From Exilibacterium tricleocarpae (GTDB lineage: Bacteria > Pseudomonadota > Gammaproteobacteria > Pseudomonadales > Cellvibrionaceae): a stretch of DNA of 64,000 bases. The position numbers were made by a program, and so were the translations under genes. The notes below the pieces were generated by a model that saw only the letters and a list, made by a program, of their open reading frames with translations, searched no databases and had not been told where the DNA came from. The stretch covers positions 186,001 to 250,000 of the forward strand of contig NZ_ML660091.1 in NCBI RefSeq assembly GCF_007004655.1, given 5' to 3'. This document shows positions 8,502 through 17,288 of this stretch, one piece after another. Within the stretch, counting starts at the first letter, position 1. Every line of letters starts with the position of its first letter.

Positions 8502-9212
8502 TCAATGTCCCACCAGGTGGATGGATACACCGCATACCAGCACCGTGCCGCCGGCCAGGGCGTGTCCGAACCGCGCCAGGCCCGGCACCTTGACGCGCTG
8601 GAGTCCCCACACCGTCAGGATGACTGCACCCAACATGGTCACCACCGTGACCAGGCCGAAGGTTGCGGTGACCAGCACCACACCCAGCATGCTTTCGCGG
8701 GCGGCCGGGTACATCAACAGCGGAATCAGCGGCTCGCACGGGCCCAATACAAAAATAAGGAAGATCGCCCAGGGGGTCAGGCTTTTGCTGTCGTCCGCTG
8801 TGTGAACATGGGCGTGCTCGCCGTGATGGTTGTGGGCATGACTGTGTACCAGGTCGCCGTGGGCGTGCAGATGGGAATGCGGGCGGCCCTTGTGGGCGCG
8901 CCGCAGCCCCCAGGCCAGATAGACCAGGCCGAAAGCGATCAGGCCCCAGGCTGCCAGTTCTCCGCGTACCGTCTCGATCCACTCCAGGGTGGCGATGGCG
9001 GTTCCCAGGGCCACGCCGACAAACCCCAGCACGATAGAGCCGACGATATGGCCCAGACCACACACCAGGGTAATGCCCGTCACTTTCCGCAGACTCCAGC
9101 CGCGTGCCCTGGCCATTACCGCAAACGGCAGGTAGTGGTCCGGCCCCAGCAGCGTGTGGACAAAGGCGATGGTCGCGGCGGTGACAATCAGGATTTGAAT
9201 TTCAGGGGTCAT
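8502..9212 (-). CDS. NicO/UreH-like integral membrane protein with His-rich loop
   Basis: The 236-aa protein has about six membrane segments in two halves: about 5-25, 42-65 and 82-102, then 148-170, 178-200 and 212-232. HTLLGPDHYLPFAVMARARG near the N-terminus matches the H-x4-GxDH motif of NicO, RcnA and UreH-type metal permeases. The loop between the halves (about 107-142) is packed with His (HSHLHAHGDLVHSHAHNHHG), as in nickel/cobalt exporters. It is the first gene of the nine-gene operon, 120 nt from a putative operator at 9329. Metal (Ni, Co or Zn) transport for a pathway metalloenzyme such as the His-tailed bicupin is inferred; a TauE-like exporter is an alternative. Confidence 0.75.
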   Translation of the reverse strand: MTPEIQILIVTAATIAFVHTLLGPDHYLPFAVMARARGWSLRKVTGITLVCGLGHIVGSIVLGFVGVALGTAIATLEWIETVRGELAAWGLIAFGLVYLAWGLRRAHKGRPHSHLHAHGDLVHSHAHNHHGEHAHVHTADDSKSLTPWAIFLIFVLGPCEPLIPLLMYPAARESMLGVVLVTATFGLVTVVTMLGAVILTVWGLQRVKVPGLARFGHALAGGTVLVCGVSIHLVGH

Positions 9213-9328
9213 AACGCAGCTCTATGGATGTGCCTCGCCTCTGCGATTTTCCTCCTGTTCAGATATTCCTTATCTCGGGCGGCTATCTTCGCAGTAGGGC
9301 CGTTTACCGGCATTGTATACACTCTATT

Positions 9329-9344
9329 GTCCTATATCTATAAC
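9329..9344. promoter_or_regulatory. Putative operator, degenerate copy of the 16-bp palindrome
   Basis: The right half is TATAAC, as in the consensus G(A/T)TATA-N4-TATA(A/T)C, but the left half is GTCCTA. It lies 117 nt upstream of the operon-leading membrane protein gene (minus strand), in the 383-bp divergent region 9213-9595 that also holds the perfect site at 9547. Apart from these sites that AT-rich region shows no gene. Confidence 0.35.
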
Positions 9345-9546
9345 ATTAATATTTTTATGGTTTTCATCATTCGAATGGCGAATGGTTGCCTTCACCCTAC
9401 TTGGAGCCCACTGCCCGTCGCATTGATAATTATCAAACCCCCGCAGTAGCGTGGCTGGGCCCTTACGCAACTGGCGACCGGGTAGCGGCCGATCTTCTCT
9501 ATAATGGCTTCAGTCGCACTTTACCCATGCAAGTCTACGCTATATA

Positions 9547-9562
9547 GTTATAGCTATATAAC
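9547..9562. promoter_or_regulatory. Putative operator, perfect 16-bp palindrome GTTATA-N4-TATAAC
   Basis: GTTATAGCTATATAAC is a perfect inverted repeat with 6-bp arms and a GCTA spacer, 33 nt before the ATG of the isochorismatase-like gene. An overlapping longer inverted repeat TATATAG-N6-CTATATA spans 9541-9560. The same 16-bp pattern occurs at 21074, 24576, 24732 and 37646, each time in a divergent intergenic region of the accessory block. A site this close to a start would suit a repressor. Confidence 0.6.
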
Positions 9563-9595
9563 TTTTATGCCAGCAGGCATGATTCCGGAGAGCTA

Positions 9596-10282
9596 ATGGA
9601 AACCACCACCAAGACCGCCAAGGCGATTTACCTGGATATCAAGGCAAACCCCACCCGCGCCCGTTTCGGTTTTGGCAGCAAGGCGGCGTTGGTGAATGTC
9701 GATCCGCAAAAAGCCTATACCCGCACCGATCTGTTCAAAACGGCTTACGAAACCGACCCGCAGCAAATGCACTATATCAACACGCTGGCAACCCGCTTTC
9801 GCGCCTTGGGTTGGCCGGTGGTCTGGACCCATGTGGCCTATATGGCCTCCGGTGAGGACGCCGGCGTCTGGGGTACCCGCACCGATACGCCCGACTCGCT
9901 GCAAAATATCAAGTTCGATTCCGTGCGCAGTGAGTTTGACGATCGCCTGGACATAGACCGGGTGCGCGATGCCGTGTACGTGAAGAAAATGCCGTCGGCG
10001 TTTTTTGAAACGCCGCTGCAGTCGTTACTGGTCTGGCACCAGGTGGATACCGTGATCATTACCGGCGGCTCCACCTCCGGCTGTATCCGCGCCACCGCCG
10101 TGGACAGTCTCAGCCGCGGCTACCGCACCATAGTGCCGGAGCAGTGCGTGGCCGATAAACACGAAAGTTACCACTACGCCAACCTTACCGACCTGGCGCT
10201 GAAATATGCCGATGTGCTGGATGTGCAGGAGGTTCTCGAGTGGCTCAACCGGCAGCCGGCAGGGTCTGGCCAGGGGCAGTGA
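9596..10282 (+). CDS. Isochorismatase-family cysteine hydrolase (N-carbamoylsarcosine amidase-like)
   Basis: The 228-aa protein carries the Asp-Lys-Cys triad of the family: Asp36 in ALVNVDPQKAYTR, a Lys in YVKKMPSAFF (130 or 131), and Cys163 in IITGGSTSGCIRATAVDSLS. The last motif is close to N-carbamoylsarcosine amidase, ureidoacrylate amidase and maleamate amidase (NicF), which release ammonia from open-chain amides or carbamates. GGAGAGCTA precedes the ATG. Two nucleotides after its stop begins a PuuE-like hydrolase gene, followed by a second one, so the three form an operon consistent with cyclic amide opening and deamination. The precise substrate is not known. Confidence 0.9.
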   Translation: METTTKTAKAIYLDIKANPTRARFGFGSKAALVNVDPQKAYTRTDLFKTAYETDPQQMHYINTLATRFRALGWPVVWTHVAYMASGEDAGVWGTRTDTPDSLQNIKFDSVRSEFDDRLDIDRVRDAVYVKKMPSAFFETPLQSLLVWHQVDTVIITGGSTSGCIRATAVDSLSRGYRTIVPEQCVADKHESYHYANLTDLALKYADVLDVQEVLEWLNRQPAGSGQGQ

Positions 10283-10284
10283 CT

Positions 10285-11205
10285 ATGGGCGAAGAACCGG
10301 GATTTTACGATTACTGGGCCTACGAAAACCGGCCCCGCTTGCAATGGCCCGGCGGTGCCAGGCTGGCGTTCTGGGTCGCACCCAATATTGAGTTTTACGA
10401 ACTGAACCCGCCGCCCAATCCGCAGCGGGCGCCCTGGCCGCAACCGGCGCCGGCCGTGCCGGGTTATGCGATTCGCGACTACGGCAACCGCGTCGGCCAC
10501 CGGCGGCAGATGCGGCTGCTGGACAAGTACGGTATTCGCGGTTCCATTTCCCTGTCCACCGCGCTGTGCGATCACCACCCGGAAATTATCGAACAGTGCC
10601 TGGAGCGGGACTGGGAATTTTTCAGCCACGGTATCTATAACACCCGCTACACCTACGGCCTCAGCGAAGCCCAGGAGCGGCAGATGATCGAGGATTCGGT
10701 GGCCACCATCGAACACCATACGGGACGCAAGCCGGCCGGCTACCTGGCGCCGGCGCTGTCGCATTCGGAGCACACCCTGGACTTGTTTGCCGAGGTCGGC
10801 GGTATCTATACCTGCGATCTGTTTCACGACGACCAGCCGACACCGGTGAAAGTGCGCAGCGGCAAACGTTTTATCTCGGTGCCCTACTCGCTGGAGATGA
10901 ACGACACCATCGCCTACGTCGTCAACAAAGTGGAACCGCGCCGCTACGGGCAGATGTTAAAGGACAACTTTGACCGTCTGTACGCCGAGGGGGCGACGTC
11001 CGGCACGGTGATGTGCATTCCCACCCACAACTACCAGGTGAGCTGCCCGCACCGTTTGCGGGCCTTTGAAGAAGCGCTCGAGTATATCACCGGGCACAGC
11101 GATGTCTGGGTCACCACCGGGCGCGAGATTGCCGATTACTTTCTCGAGCATTGCTACGATCAGGCGCTGGGCGATATTGCCGCCCGCACACCGGAGGTTC
11201 GCTGA
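10285..11205 (+). CDS. Polysaccharide-deacetylase-fold hydrolase, PuuE/cyclic-amidase-like (copy 1)
   Basis: I place the start at 10285 (MGEEPGFYDYWAYENRP), 2 nt after the previous stop, with AGGGG upstream; this gives 306 aa. The NodB-like fold is of the PuuE/allantoinase subtype: WPGGARLAFWVAPNIEFYEL, IRDYGNRVGHRRQMRLLDKYG, EFFSHGIYNTRYTYGLSEAQE, then GYLAPALSHSEHTLDLFAEVGGIYTCD and DDQPTPV. PuuE-type members hydrolyse allantoin and related cyclic ureides or imides; others are chitin deacetylases. Placement beside an isochorismatase-like amidase favours cyclic amide hydrolysis. It is homologous to the next gene and may form a hetero-oligomer with it. Confidence 0.85.
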   Translation: MGEEPGFYDYWAYENRPRLQWPGGARLAFWVAPNIEFYELNPPPNPQRAPWPQPAPAVPGYAIRDYGNRVGHRRQMRLLDKYGIRGSISLSTALCDHHPEIIEQCLERDWEFFSHGIYNTRYTYGLSEAQERQMIEDSVATIEHHTGRKPAGYLAPALSHSEHTLDLFAEVGGIYTCDLFHDDQPTPVKVRSGKRFISVPYSLEMNDTIAYVVNKVEPRRYGQMLKDNFDRLYAEGATSGTVMCIPTHNYQVSCPHRLRAFEEALEYITGHSDVWVTTGREIADYFLEHCYDQALGDIAARTPEVR

Positions 11206-11207
11206 CT

Positions 11208-12134
11208 ATGGCGCTGGATGACAACTACCTGCAATACCCGCAGCGCCGCTACGGTATGGACCATGATCGTTACACCTGGTCGATGCTGGCGGATCGCAAA
11301 CCGGTCACCTGGCCCGGCGGCAAAAAGATTGCGCTCTGGGTGAATGTCGCACTGCAATTTTTCCCGCTCAATCAGCGCGGCCAACCGTTTAAAGCGCCTG
11401 GCGGCATGACCATGCCCTACCCCGACCTGCGCCACTTTACCTTGCGCGACTACGGCAATCGGGTGGGCATCTATCGCTTTTTCCAGGCGTTCGATCAGTA
11501 CGGTGTAAAGCCGACCATGGCCATCAACACCCGCCTGGCCGAGCGCGCGCCTTATTTGCTGGAGCAAATTCTCAGCCGCGGCGACGAGATCGTCTGTCAC
11601 GGCTGGCATATGGACGCCCTGCACTACGGCGGCCAGGACCCGACCGAGGAAGCCGAGCAGGTGGAGCGTGCCGTGACGCGGCTGCGACAACTGTCCGGGC
11701 GGGCGGTGCGCGGCTGGATCAGCCCGGCCCGCAATGAAAGCGAACAGACACCGGATTTACTGGCCGCCAACGGGATCGAGTATTTTTGCGATTGGGTCAA
11801 TGACGATATGCCCTATCCGTTTACCACCCGCAATGGTGTCTTGACCGCGATGCCACTGTCGATGGAACTGGAAGACCGGTTTATCCTGATGAATAACCTA
11901 CATTCCGAAGACGCCTACAAAGAGCAGGTTATCGATGCCTTTGATTTCCTGTTAGAGGAAGCGCAGCGTGAAGGCGGGCGTATTCTGTCGCTTTCCATTC
12001 ACCCGTGGATGCTGGGCCAACCGCATCGTATTGGCCGGCTGGAGCAGGTGCTGGCCTATATCACCGGGCATAACAGCGTCTGGTCGGCCACTGCCGGTGA
12101 GATTTTGGATGCTTTTAACGTTCAACAGGGATAA
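11208..12134 (+). CDS. Polysaccharide-deacetylase-fold hydrolase, PuuE/cyclic-amidase-like (copy 2)
   Basis: The start at 11208 (MALDDNYLQYPQRRYGMDHD) is 2 nt after the preceding stop, with GGAGG about 13 nt upstream; the product is 308 aa. Motifs parallel copy 1: WPGGKKIALWVNVALQFFPL, LRDYGNRVGIYRFFQAFDQYG, EIVCHGWHMDALHYGGQDPTEE, GWISPARNESEQTPDLLAANGIEYFCD and NDDMPYPF. The two copies differ in the acidic residues around the second motif (FFSHGIYN versus VCHGWHM), so they may act on different substrates or one may be a regulatory subunit. It is the last gene of the operon, and no clear terminator follows. Confidence 0.85.
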   Translation: MALDDNYLQYPQRRYGMDHDRYTWSMLADRKPVTWPGGKKIALWVNVALQFFPLNQRGQPFKAPGGMTMPYPDLRHFTLRDYGNRVGIYRFFQAFDQYGVKPTMAINTRLAERAPYLLEQILSRGDEIVCHGWHMDALHYGGQDPTEEAEQVERAVTRLRQLSGRAVRGWISPARNESEQTPDLLAANGIEYFCDWVNDDMPYPFTTRNGVLTAMPLSMELEDRFILMNNLHSEDAYKEQVIDAFDFLLEEAQREGGRILSLSIHPWMLGQPHRIGRLEQVLAYITGHNSVWSATAGEILDAFNVQQG

Positions 12135-12343
12135 CTGCAAAAAACTGAATCAACTCATGCGCGGATTCCATGTCACTTCAATCAGTACCATTTCGGGCTG
12201 GCTCCGGTTTATTGCGGGCTTTAATAAGGCTTTTTAACAGGGCAAGATCGTGCCACCCTGGCCGGTTCACGCCGGGGGTGACTGTGTTAGACCTTCCGAA
12301 ACCAGGACCTCTGTCATCAGGTAACGCCGATCCATTGGGCAGG

Positions 12344-12904
12344 TTATTTTATAAGCCCTTGCACACCATCCTCGGGCTCCGCTTCGAGATCGGTGGCCAG
12401 CGTGGCATTCCAGCGGGTAAGAAAACCAAACAGAGAGATAACGCCCACCAGTTCGATAATCTGTTCATCGGTAAAATGCTCGCGCAGCGCCGCAAAATCC
12501 TGGTCGGTTACGGCGTTGGGAACCATGGCGGCGTTCCTGGCCAAGTCCAGCGCCGCCCGTTCGGCAGCGTCGAACAGCGGGTGGGTGGGATATTCCCAGA
12601 TGGCGGCGACTTTGTTCTCATCGACACCGACGCGCAGTGCGCCGAACCCCGTGTGGGCCTCGCAATACCGGCAGCCGCTGGCACTACTGGTCATCAATGC
12701 CACCAGCTTTTTCAACCCTATGGGGACCGAGCCGGGCTCGTACACCGCCTGCACCAACCCGAGCAGCGCTTTCAGCAACGCCGGCTTGCGGGCCATAATC
12801 AGGCCGTCGTTGGGTGTGAATCCCATCATGTCCTCACCGGCGGACATGATTGCCTGTAGCTCGGCGTCCAATTGAGTGAGGGTCAAAGGCTCAATACGAG
12901 ACAT
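12344..12904 (-). CDS. Carboxymuconolactone decarboxylase / AhpD-like peroxidase family protein
   Basis: The 186-aa protein has the CMD-fold signature with paired cysteines: SSASGCRYCEAHTGFGALRVG, followed by FTDEQIIELVGVISLFGFLTRWN. The C-x-x-C plus downstream His is the AhpD-type redox centre, so thiol peroxidase chemistry is likelier than lactone decarboxylation. AAGGAGCCGCCC lies just before the ATG. It is a single gene convergent with the deacetylase operon, with 209 bp between them. It probably protects against peroxides made by pathway oxidases; this is inference. Confidence 0.88.
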   Translation of the reverse strand: MSRIEPLTLTQLDAELQAIMSAGEDMMGFTPNDGLIMARKPALLKALLGLVQAVYEPGSVPIGLKKLVALMTSSASGCRYCEAHTGFGALRVGVDENKVAAIWEYPTHPLFDAAERAALDLARNAAMVPNAVTDQDFAALREHFTDEQIIELVGVISLFGFLTRWNATLATDLEAEPEDGVQGLIK

Positions 12905-13894
12905 GGGCGGCTCCTTGAAATTTTGAATTGCCGTGTCGGAACGGGCAGACCGGCGCCAGTCCGGCCGAAAACATCTGCAATGTAATATTGTTGAGTCTTT
13001 AGATCAATGCTATTTTTAAAAGAACCGAATATGCATGCTCTGTAGCCAACAAAGCAATAGCTGTGTTTTGTTTGAAATTCTTGAACAGTTACTCCGATCC
13101 AACTTTATTCTCAGAAAACAATCAGATGTGCATTTTTGACCAGAGAAAATACTGGACAGCGACATGTTAAAAAGTCTTGGATTTTTTCATTCTCTCTCAC
13201 AATTGATGTCGAAGAATATATTTTTGAGAATGCTTCAAGAAGCGATAGTGGGTACTCAATTAAGAAAATTTTTAGTCGCATAACTCTACCATCGGGAGAG
13301 GTGGTGGCGTCTATGATAACGGAAATTCTGACGAGCTGAACTTGCTCTGATTCTGTGGTGAACTTTAATAGTGCATTCAAATGTATTAAAAACAGCGTGC
13401 CTTCGCTGAGTCAAGGTTTTACCTTGGATGCAATAACGGCTTTCTTTGCGATAGCTTTCTACTGCACCGGTTAACACTACTCCTGCTCGAGAAAATGAAG
13501 CAAGCGCCAGGGTAAAGTCAACTATTAACCTGTTATTCAAAAATAAATTAAAAATAAGGTTTCATGTCTAAAAATAGTTGCAAGACGGCTCGAATAAATT
13601 ATGGTACGTTCTGACAATCTATTAAAACTACAACATTCCATTATAGATCACGGAATCTCACTGCGAAGATTTCTAAATCTAATGTCATTTCGATGTTTAA
13701 TATCAATCGTCCTTTAAGTGCTGACACTTAAATTGCCTGCTATTTGTTCGACCGTTTAGTCTCGCCGTAAAGTTTGCCAATGAGTAATGCTGACAGCGTC
13801 ATAAATAACAAAGGAGGTTAATAATCAACTGATCAAATCAATTTGAATGTATTCTGAAGTATCCCATCTGATCGTTTGCAGGAGGATGCAAGTC
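12905..13894. other. 990-bp AT-richer stretch with no convincing gene
   Basis: Base composition drops compared with both sides. Short open frames exist (89 aa at 13111-13380 and 84 aa at 13286-13540, minus strand) but overlap each other, lack good ribosome-binding sites and match nothing I recognise. A strong AGGAGG at 13811-13816 has no ATG at the right distance. The segment probably holds the promoter of the secreted protein gene at 13895 and decayed acquired DNA. Confidence 0.5.
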
Positions 13895-15277
13895 ATGAAA
13901 AACATCAATGTAAGATTTCTACACGCTGTGCTATTGATTGCACTATTTGCTTTTACGCAGCAAGTATTTGCGTTTTGTACGCCACCGGGGTGGACGGTTA
14001 CCTGTTTTAAAGATGGCAAGCAGGGCATCAAAATATGTGGCGAAAATGCTATGTTCGGCCCATGCTTGGTGCCTGCAGACCCACCGCCGCCGTCAGGCGA
14101 GGTCACACCGAAATATAAAATTATGACAACCGTTTACGCACCACCGGGAACACAGGGAGGCGGCAGCACAAGTTCTGTGAGTTATGGCTCACAAAGCTCG
14201 CTGGGTAGCAGTATGTCATCGAGCAACTCCTTTAACCACAATTATTCTGTTACTGTGGAAGCAAAAGTGGGGTTTCTCGGCTCCGGCGGCTCGACGAGTG
14301 GAAGTTTTGGTTATGGGAGAGGTACTACAGACAGCGAAGTTATGGACATCAAGAAAACAGCTTCGCTGCAAATCAGCCGTGGTGGCCCCGCGGTGGATGG
14401 CATCGATCACAATCGCGATCAGATCTGGTTGTGGCTTGGCCCTACGCTGGATTTAACCATGGAACCCTCCGCCGGGGAATGGACCGTGGATGAAAATGCA
14501 GTTATGGAACTTCAATACGTATACGTAGGACATTTGCGGAACCCCGCGCAAATGCCACCGGGTGTAGTAAACCGACTGGCAGCTTATGGTATTACGACAG
14601 ACGACTATGACGATATACTGGCGGCCTACGCATTTAGTGATGAATCAGCCCCGATAGACACCTCACGATTTAAATCACTGTACACCACATTCCCCTACGA
14701 GCCGCCCTATGCGCCCGGAGATCCCGTATCGAACTTAAGTTTTACAGCCACCTACTCCCATGGCAACGTGAGTTCATCTTCCGTAAAGAATGAATACAGT
14801 GTTGGATTATCAACATCAGGCACTTTGAACTTCATCACCATTTTTGAAACAAAAATTAAGGTATCGGGAAAATGGACCTGGACCGATACAGATACCCGCT
14901 CCAATACAAACGGCACGTCGGAATCGGCGTCGGTAACAATTGGTGGTCCAGCCTATGGCTACACAGGTCCAACCTCCATGCGGGTTTACTACGACGTTAT
15001 TTATAAAACGTTTGCATTTGCCCCGATAGAAACCGGCTTTGCACCGGGATTACAGGGCTCGCTAGTCAGTCGATCCAGTAAAGCCCTGGGCGGAAAAGAA
15101 GTGGTTGTGATCGCGGACGGTATCAAATACCGTACATTCACTAATGCAAGAGGCGAGTATCGTTTCTATGAAGACTTTACTGGTGCAGGCGAGTTTCGTT
15201 TCCAGGTTGATGGGATTGAAATGGCACCGCAGTCCCTGGAGGGCGATACCGAACATCGTGTTTTCAAGTTGCCGTAA
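13895..15277 (+). CDS. Secreted beta-rich protein with pore-former-like strands and C-terminal CarboxypepD_reg-like domain
   Basis: I chose the ATG at 13895, 9 nt after GGAGG; it gives 460 aa with a clear signal peptide (residues 1-26, cut near QQVFA/FCT). Residues 28-57 hold four Cys that could form two disulfides. Two regions rich in Ser, Thr and Gly with alternating polar/hydrophobic residues follow: about 85-160 (NYSVTVEAKVGFLGSGGSTSG) and about 271-350 (FETKIKVSGKWTWTDTDTRS). This pattern recalls amphipathic hairpins of aerolysin/ETX-MTX2-type pore formers. Residues about 380-460 (KEVVVIADGIKYRTFTNARGEYRFY) resemble a carboxypeptidase-regulatory-like beta sandwich. The gene stands alone in AT-richer DNA. 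The toxin interpretation is a hypothesis. Confidence 0.6.
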   Translation: MKNINVRFLHAVLLIALFAFTQQVFAFCTPPGWTVTCFKDGKQGIKICGENAMFGPCLVPADPPPPSGEVTPKYKIMTTVYAPPGTQGGGSTSSVSYGSQSSLGSSMSSSNSFNHNYSVTVEAKVGFLGSGGSTSGSFGYGRGTTDSEVMDIKKTASLQISRGGPAVDGIDHNRDQIWLWLGPTLDLTMEPSAGEWTVDENAVMELQYVYVGHLRNPAQMPPGVVNRLAAYGITTDDYDDILAAYAFSDESAPIDTSRFKSLYTTFPYEPPYAPGDPVSNLSFTATYSHGNVSSSSVKNEYSVGLSTSGTLNFITIFETKIKVSGKWTWTDTDTRSNTNGTSESASVTIGGPAYGYTGPTSMRVYYDVIYKTFAFAPIETGFAPGLQGSLVSRSSKALGGKEVVVIADGIKYRTFTNARGEYRFYEDFTGAGEFRFQVDGIEMAPQSLEGDTEHRVFKLP

Positions 15278-15316
15278 TTACTTATCCGACCTGTTCACGG
15301 TGGGATAAACAGTGCA

Positions 15317-15343
15317 AGCGGAGGTGGATGTCCCACTTCCGCT
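15317..15343. terminator. Hairpin downstream of the secreted protein gene
   Basis: An 11-bp stem (15317-15327 with 15333-15343, one G-U pair) with a 5-nt loop lies 39 nt after the stop. There is no U-tract, so it may be a weak terminator or an mRNA-stabilising hairpin. Confidence 0.35.
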
Positions 15344-15494
15344 GGTAGCCACGAATAGAATTTCCCTGTTCGACTTCCTTTCAAACCTACCAGCCCTGAT
15401 AGCGCTCTATCAGACCCGAATTGCGTCTAATTGACAAAAATGCCCGCAATGCTAAAAATCTATTGCTTTAACGGCAACAGTCGAGGTAGCAGGC

Positions 15495-16433
15495 GTGCAA
15501 ACAACCAAGGTCACCATAGACGAACTGGTGTTGTTTAACGCCATTGTCGCAAACGGCAGTTTTAGCCGTGCCGCAGACAGCCTCAACCTGGCAGCTTCCG
15601 TGGTTAGCCGCAGCCTGAAGCGGCTGGAAACCAAGCTCGGCAGCAGCCTGCTAAACCGCACGACCCGCAATATCAGCCTGACCCAGGAGGGCCAGTGGCT
15701 GTTTGATCGCGCTGCGGGGATTATTGCCGGCATCAATGCCATCGAGGCACATTTCCTGGAGGAAACGGGTCGCCCGCGGGGCATTGTCAGGGTGGATGCC
15801 GCCACCCCTTTCACCCTGCACGCCATCGCCCCCTTGATCGCCGGCTTCAATGAACGCTACCCGGATATAACGGTGGTGCTGGAGTCCAGCGAATCGACGA
15901 TCAACTTGATTGAGCGCAAAGTCGATATCGCCGTTCGTATCGGCGAGTTGGAAAGTTCCAGCTTAACAGCCAGAAAGATCGGCGATACTTACCGCGGTAT
16001 CTATGCCGCCCCCGGCTACATCGAGCGCCGCGGTGTCCCCGGCAGCGCCGCGGACCTCCGGGATCACTGTTGCCTGGGCTTTACCAAACCCGAGAAATTG
16101 AATACCTGGCCCGTCCTGGGCCCCGATAAAACCCCGTTGGCCGTCACCCCCGCCGTATTGGCCGACAGTGGCGAATCGCTTCGACAGTTGGCGCTGCAAG
16201 GCAATGGCATTGCCTGTCTGTCGGCCTTTACGGTCAGGCGTGATGTCAAAGCCGGTCGCTTGATACCGCTGCTGAAAAACAAACTGCTCGATATGCCCAT
16301 CCCCGTCTCGCTGGTGTATTACGCCGATAACGCCGCCAGTGAGCGGGTCCGCAGCCTGATTGATTACATCGCTGAACATATAGATTTATGCGGTCAGAAC
16401 AACGATACGAACCAGACACCGCAAATGTACTAA
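15495..16433 (+). CDS. LysR-family transcriptional regulator
   Basis: The 312-aa protein starts at a GTG with GAGG 9-10 nt upstream. The N-terminal winged helix-turn-helix is canonical: FNAIVANGSFSRAADSLNLA, then SVVSRSLKRLETKLGSSLLNRTTRNISLTQEG. It is followed by a periplasmic-binding-protein-like effector domain (about 90-300). Sequence features (RGIVRVDAATPFTLHAIAPLI, DIAVRIGELESSSL) place it near the CrgA/DsdC-like 'aberrant' LysR subgroup common in proteobacteria. It stands just upstream of the GntR gene in the same orientation (18-nt gap), so the two may be co-transcribed. Targets are not shown by the sequence. Confidence 0.92.
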   Translation: MQTTKVTIDELVLFNAIVANGSFSRAADSLNLAASVVSRSLKRLETKLGSSLLNRTTRNISLTQEGQWLFDRAAGIIAGINAIEAHFLEETGRPRGIVRVDAATPFTLHAIAPLIAGFNERYPDITVVLESSESTINLIERKVDIAVRIGELESSSLTARKIGDTYRGIYAAPGYIERRGVPGSAADLRDHCCLGFTKPEKLNTWPVLGPDKTPLAVTPAVLADSGESLRQLALQGNGIACLSAFTVRRDVKAGRLIPLLKNKLLDMPIPVSLVYYADNAASERVRSLIDYIAEHIDLCGQNNDTNQTPQMY

Positions 16434-16451
16434 AAACCCGGCCTTTGTTAT

Positions 16452-17276
16452 ATGATTAGCACAACCGAACATTTGGCCGACACCACTATGGACCCCATTA
16501 CATCGCTTTTCAGTGAGCAGCAGCGCCGCTCACTGCGCCAGGATAGCCCCACTCCCCTCTACCACCAGCTCTACACCCTGCTGAAAAACAATATACTCAA
16601 CGGCACCCTGCCCAACGGCAGCCAGATGCCCACCGAGCAGCAACTGGCCCAGGGTTTCGATATTTCGCGTATCACCGCCAAGCGTGCCATGGACGAGCTG
16701 GCCGCCGAGGGCCTGGTGGAACGCCGCCGCGGCAAAGGCACCCACGTAACCTACGAATACCGGCCGCAGCCGGTAAAGGCGCCGCTGATCGGCATGCTGC
16801 AGGAAATCGAGAGTATGGCGCGGCGCACTGATGTCGAGGTGCTGGTGCTCGACCAGTTACAGCCGCCGGCCGAAATACGGGGCGAATTCGGAATGCCCGA
16901 CGGTGAAACTGCGCTGCGGGTGATCCGGGTCCGCAGCCGCGACGGCGAGCCGTTTGGCTACTATTCCAGTTGGACCCGCGGTATCACCAGGAAGATCGGC
17001 CCGAAAACGCTGAAAACCAAGCCGCGCCTGGAAATCTTTCGCGACCAGGGGCTGGAAATTGCCCACGTCACCCAGACGCTGACGGCCATGGCGGCGACGC
17101 CGGAAGTGGCGGCGGCACTGGACACCGAGTCCGGCGTTCCGCTGTTATGCCTGGTGCGCCGCTCGTTCGATCCCGGCGAGCAACTGGTGGACTACCTGCA
17201 CGTGCTCTATCGGCCTGATCGATTCCAGTACCAGATGGATCTCACGCCTGAAGACACGTTGAAAAAAACGCGCTGA
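16452..17276 (+). CDS. GntR-family regulator, HutC subfamily (UTRA domain)
   Basis: The 274-aa product has a GntR winged helix at about 30-100 (TPLYHQLYTLLKNNILNGTL, PTEQQLAQGFDISRITAKRA, LVERRRGKGTHV) and a UTRA ligand-binding domain at about 115-265. HutC-type regulators usually repress catabolic operons and are released by a pathway intermediate. The start is uncertain: ATG at 16452 is used, but an ATG at 16488 is also possible, and neither has a strong ribosome-binding site. A half-site GTTATA overlaps the start region (16447-16452), suggesting autoregulation. Its position mid-block makes it the leading candidate to bind the 16-bp palindromes described elsewhere. Confidence 0.9.
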   Translation: MISTTEHLADTTMDPITSLFSEQQRRSLRQDSPTPLYHQLYTLLKNNILNGTLPNGSQMPTEQQLAQGFDISRITAKRAMDELAAEGLVERRRGKGTHVTYEYRPQPVKAPLIGMLQEIESMARRTDVEVLVLDQLQPPAEIRGEFGMPDGETALRVIRVRSRDGEPFGYYSSWTRGITRKIGPKTLKTKPRLEIFRDQGLEIAHVTQTLTAMAATPEVAAALDTESGVPLLCLVRRSFDPGEQLVDYLHVLYRPDRFQYQMDLTPEDTLKKTR

Positions 17277-17288
17277 GATACCCCGTCC

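Noticed and set aside
13111-13540. Two small minus-strand frames in the AT-rich region
   Set aside because: They overlap each other, lack ribosome-binding sites and show no domain; composition alone makes such frames likely.
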